DNA of 64,000 nt. Source: Phaeobacter sp. G2 (GTDB lineage: Bacteria > Pseudomonadota > Alphaproteobacteria > Rhodobacterales > Rhodobacteraceae). Of this stretch, positions 62,402-64,000 are shown in pieces. A program made the translations under genes and the position numbers. Below the pieces are notes generated by a model. The model worked only from the letters and a program-made list of their open reading frames with translations. It made no database searches and was not told the origin of the DNA. The number at the start of each line of letters is the position of its first letter. Positions within the stretch are counted from its first letter, which is position 1. The DNA is taken from contig CP104103.1 of assembly GCA_025163595.1 (NCBI GenBank), positions 1 to 64,000 on the forward strand, written 5' to 3'.

Positions 62402-63564
62402 GCCCCATTTACCCCCTCGCCACGTCTTCCTGGGATCAGGCGGAACAGGATGCGCTGCAGCGCGTCATCGACAGCGACATGTATTCCATGGGCCCCGAGG
62501 TGCGCGCCTTTGAGGAAGAATTTGCCGCGCATTTTGGCAGCAAACATGCGGTGATGGTCAATTCCGGCTCCTCGGCCAATCTGCTGATGCTGGCGGCGCT
62601 GCGCTATACCAAAAATGACGATCTGCGGCTGATGCCCGGCGATGAGATCATCGTCCCCGCCGTCAGTTGGTCCACCACCTACTATCCGCTGCAGCAGTAC
62701 GGCCTGCGGCTGAAATTTGTCGATATCGACCGCGCCACCCTGAACTATGACCTGAACGCCCTGGAAGCGGCGATCAGCGATAAGACCCGCGCCTTGATGG
62801 TGGTGAACCTGCTGGGCAACCCCAATGATTTTGCGGTGCTGCAGGCGCTTTGTGCGCCGCGCGGCATCGTGATGATCGAGGACAATTGCGAATCCATGGG
62901 CGCCAGTTTTGACGGCAAACAGGCCGGCACTTTTGGGGTCATGGGGTCTTATTCGTCGTTCTTCTCGCACCATATCTCCACCATGGAAGGCGGCATGGTG
63001 ACCTGCGACGACGAAGAGCTTTATCATGTGATGCTGTCCCTGCGCGCCCATGGCTGGACCCGCAACCTGCCAAAGTTCAACCATGTCACCGGCGAGAAAT
63101 CTGAGGATCCCTTTGAGGAGAGCTTTCGCTTTGTGCTGCCGGGCTACAATCTGCGCCCGCTGGAGATGTCCGGCGCGCTGGGGCGCGAACAGCTGAAGAA
63201 ACTGCCGGATCTTATCAAAGGGCGGCGCGCCAATGGCGCCTTGGTGCAGGCGCAGCTGGGCAACCACGCCAAATTTGCCATCCAGCAGGAAATTGGCTGT
63301 TCCAGCTGGTTTGGTTTCTCATTGGTCATTCGCGAAGGCTGCGGGCTTGCCCGCGCCGATCTGGTGAAACAGCTCCTGGCCAAGGGCTTTGAGTGCCGCC
63401 CCATCGTGGCGGGCAATTTTGCCAAGAACCAGGTGATGCAGTATTTCGACTATGAGATCCACGGCAGCCTGACCAATGCCGATTACATCGACGCCAATGG
63501 GCTGTTTGTGGGCAACCACCACTATCCCATCCCCGAGGCCGTTGCGGCCCTGGCCGAGATCTAG
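62398..63564 (+). CDS. colD: GDP-4-keto-6-deoxymannose 3-dehydratase (ColD-type, PLP fold)
   Basis: The 388-residue protein is a DegT/DnrJ-family (sugar aminotransferase fold) enzyme: VNSGSSANLLMLAALRY, IIVPAVSWSTTYYPLQQYGL, MIEDNCESMGASFDGK (PLP-binding Asp). Where aminotransferases have the Schiff-base Lys, this has SFFSHHISTMEGGM, a His. The His replacement is the hallmark of ColD and of the related dideoxysugar dehydratases, which use PLP to remove the C3 hydroxyl. With gmd and the Fcl-like gene it points to GDP-L-colitose, not perosamine. Its stop overlaps the convergent gene's stop in a shared CTAG. Confidence 0.9.
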   Translation: MSPIYPLATSSWDQAEQDALQRVIDSDMYSMGPEVRAFEEEFAAHFGSKHAVMVNSGSSANLLMLAALRYTKNDDLRLMPGDEIIVPAVSWSTTYYPLQQYGLRLKFVDIDRATLNYDLNALEAAISDKTRALMVVNLLGNPNDFAVLQALCAPRGIVMIEDNCESMGASFDGKQAGTFGVMGSYSSFFSHHISTMEGGMVTCDDEELYHVMLSLRAHGWTRNLPKFNHVTGEKSEDPFEESFRFVLPGYNLRPLEMSGALGREQLKKLPDLIKGRRANGALVQAQLGNHAKFAIQQEIGCSSWFGFSLVIREGCGLARADLVKQLLAKGFECRPIVAGNFAKNQVMQYFDYEIHGSLTNADYIDANGLFVGNHHYPIPEAVAALAEI

Positions 63565-64000
63565 CGCAGCAGCCATTCCTCGACCTGCTGCGACACCTGC
63601 CGCATGCGCTGCCAGCGGGCGGCGCAGGGCTGACCCCGGCGCAGGCGCAGTTTGCCCATCAGCCCCACCAGCGCCCACTCCGGGCGGCTGCTGCGGCGCT
63701 GATAGGGGCGGGTGGGGTCATAGCTGGGGTCTTCCTGGCGCTGGCCCGCCGCGTCCAGCAGCAGGGCGCCAAAGCCATCGCGTTGCCAGCGTCCTTTCCA
63801 GCCGCCCATATCATCATCGCCAATCAGCGCCGGGGCGGCGCTGATCACGCCGATGGGCTCTTCTCCGGCCTGGGCGGGGCGGATGCACGCCCCCTGCAGC
63901 ACCACGGCCAGCCCGCGCCGATCTTCGCCTTCCGGGTTGCCATCGCCCCATTCAAACCATTCCGCATAGTCAGCGCCGCCCCCCGACCAGGCGCCGTCAC
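63561..64000 (-). CDS. C-terminal part of a protein with a G2-peptidase-like domain (cut by window edge)
   Basis: The frame is open from the right edge to a TAG at 63561, giving the last 146 residues. It reads GAWSGGGADYAEWFEWGDGNPEGEDRRG, PIGVISAAPALIGDD, a Trp-rich part, SYDPTRPYQRRSSRPEWALVGLMGKLRLRRGQP and VSQQVEEWLL. This pattern matches the 'peptidase G2' autoproteolytic domain found at the end of phage tail-spike-like proteins and some bacterial surface proteins. From memory, the domain cleaves itself off the folded trimer. What precedes it is outside the window. Confidence 0.68.
   Translation of the reverse strand, partial: DGAWSGGGADYAEWFEWGDGNPEGEDRRGLAVVLQGACIRPAQAGEEPIGVISAAPALIGDDDMGGWKGRWQRDGFGALLLDAAGQRQEDPSYDPTRPYQRRSSRPEWALVGLMGKLRLRRGQPCAARWQRMRQVSQQVEEWLLR

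Noticed and set aside
62398..63564. GDP-perosamine synthase
   Set aside because: The PLP lysine is replaced by His in SHHIS, which an aminotransferase cannot use for its Schiff base.

Overview
The window looks like most of a plasmid or chromid from a marine Rhodobacteraceae (Roseobacter-group) alphaproteobacterium. The DNA is GC-rich. A RepA-type initiator diverges from parA-parB around an iteron/DnaA-box origin (about 25.7-30.1 kb), and two matching parS-like palindromes bracket this module. A dTDP-L-rhamnose operon lies beside it. RepA-type 'biofilm' plasmids with a rhamnose operon are known from Phaeobacter and relatives (recalled knowledge, not searched). Genes are cut at both edges, so the replicon is larger than the window.

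Left part (1-5.3 kb): a minus-strand block with a GT2 glycosyltransferase, a Wzy-like polymerase and a Wzx-like flippase, then decayed copies of rfbA and rfbD, then a Tn3-family remnant that cuts off rfbD'. From 5.4 to 20.5 kb there is a full type II secretion system: gspO with two Sel1-repeat genes, gspGHIJKLM, a TPR lipoprotein, gspC and gspDEF. From 20.7 to 24.1 kb is the intact rfbCBDA operon. The intact rfbDA and the decayed copy are direct repeats about 17.6 kb apart, so the whole secretion locus sits between homologous arms.

Right part (30-64 kb): a large surface-polysaccharide locus. A GlfT1-like and a GlfT2-like glycosyltransferase, UDP-galactopyranose mutase and a Wzm/Wzt/KpsE-type ABC exporter point to a galactofuranose polymer. 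The gene set resembles mycobacterial galactan assembly but has a proteobacterial exporter. Around it are eight proteins with sulfotransferase-type P-loops, a one-chain adenylation/carrier/SGNH-like protein resembling a fused DltA-DltC-DltD, very large multidomain glycosyltransferases (one with an RgpF-type domain), an NDP-sugar epimerase, and a GDP-sugar cassette. That cassette ends in a ColD-type enzyme with His in place of the PLP lysine, so its likely product is GDP-L-colitose rather than GDP-fucose or perosamine. The last gene is a cut-off protein with a G2-peptidase-like C-terminal domain.

Taken together the window encodes precursor supply (dTDP-rhamnose, UDP-Galf, probably GDP-colitose), assembly, decoration (probably sulfate and an activated amino acid), export, and a protein secretion machine, all on one mobile replicon. 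The polymer structure and the decorations are inferences from gene families; nothing in the sequence proves them.
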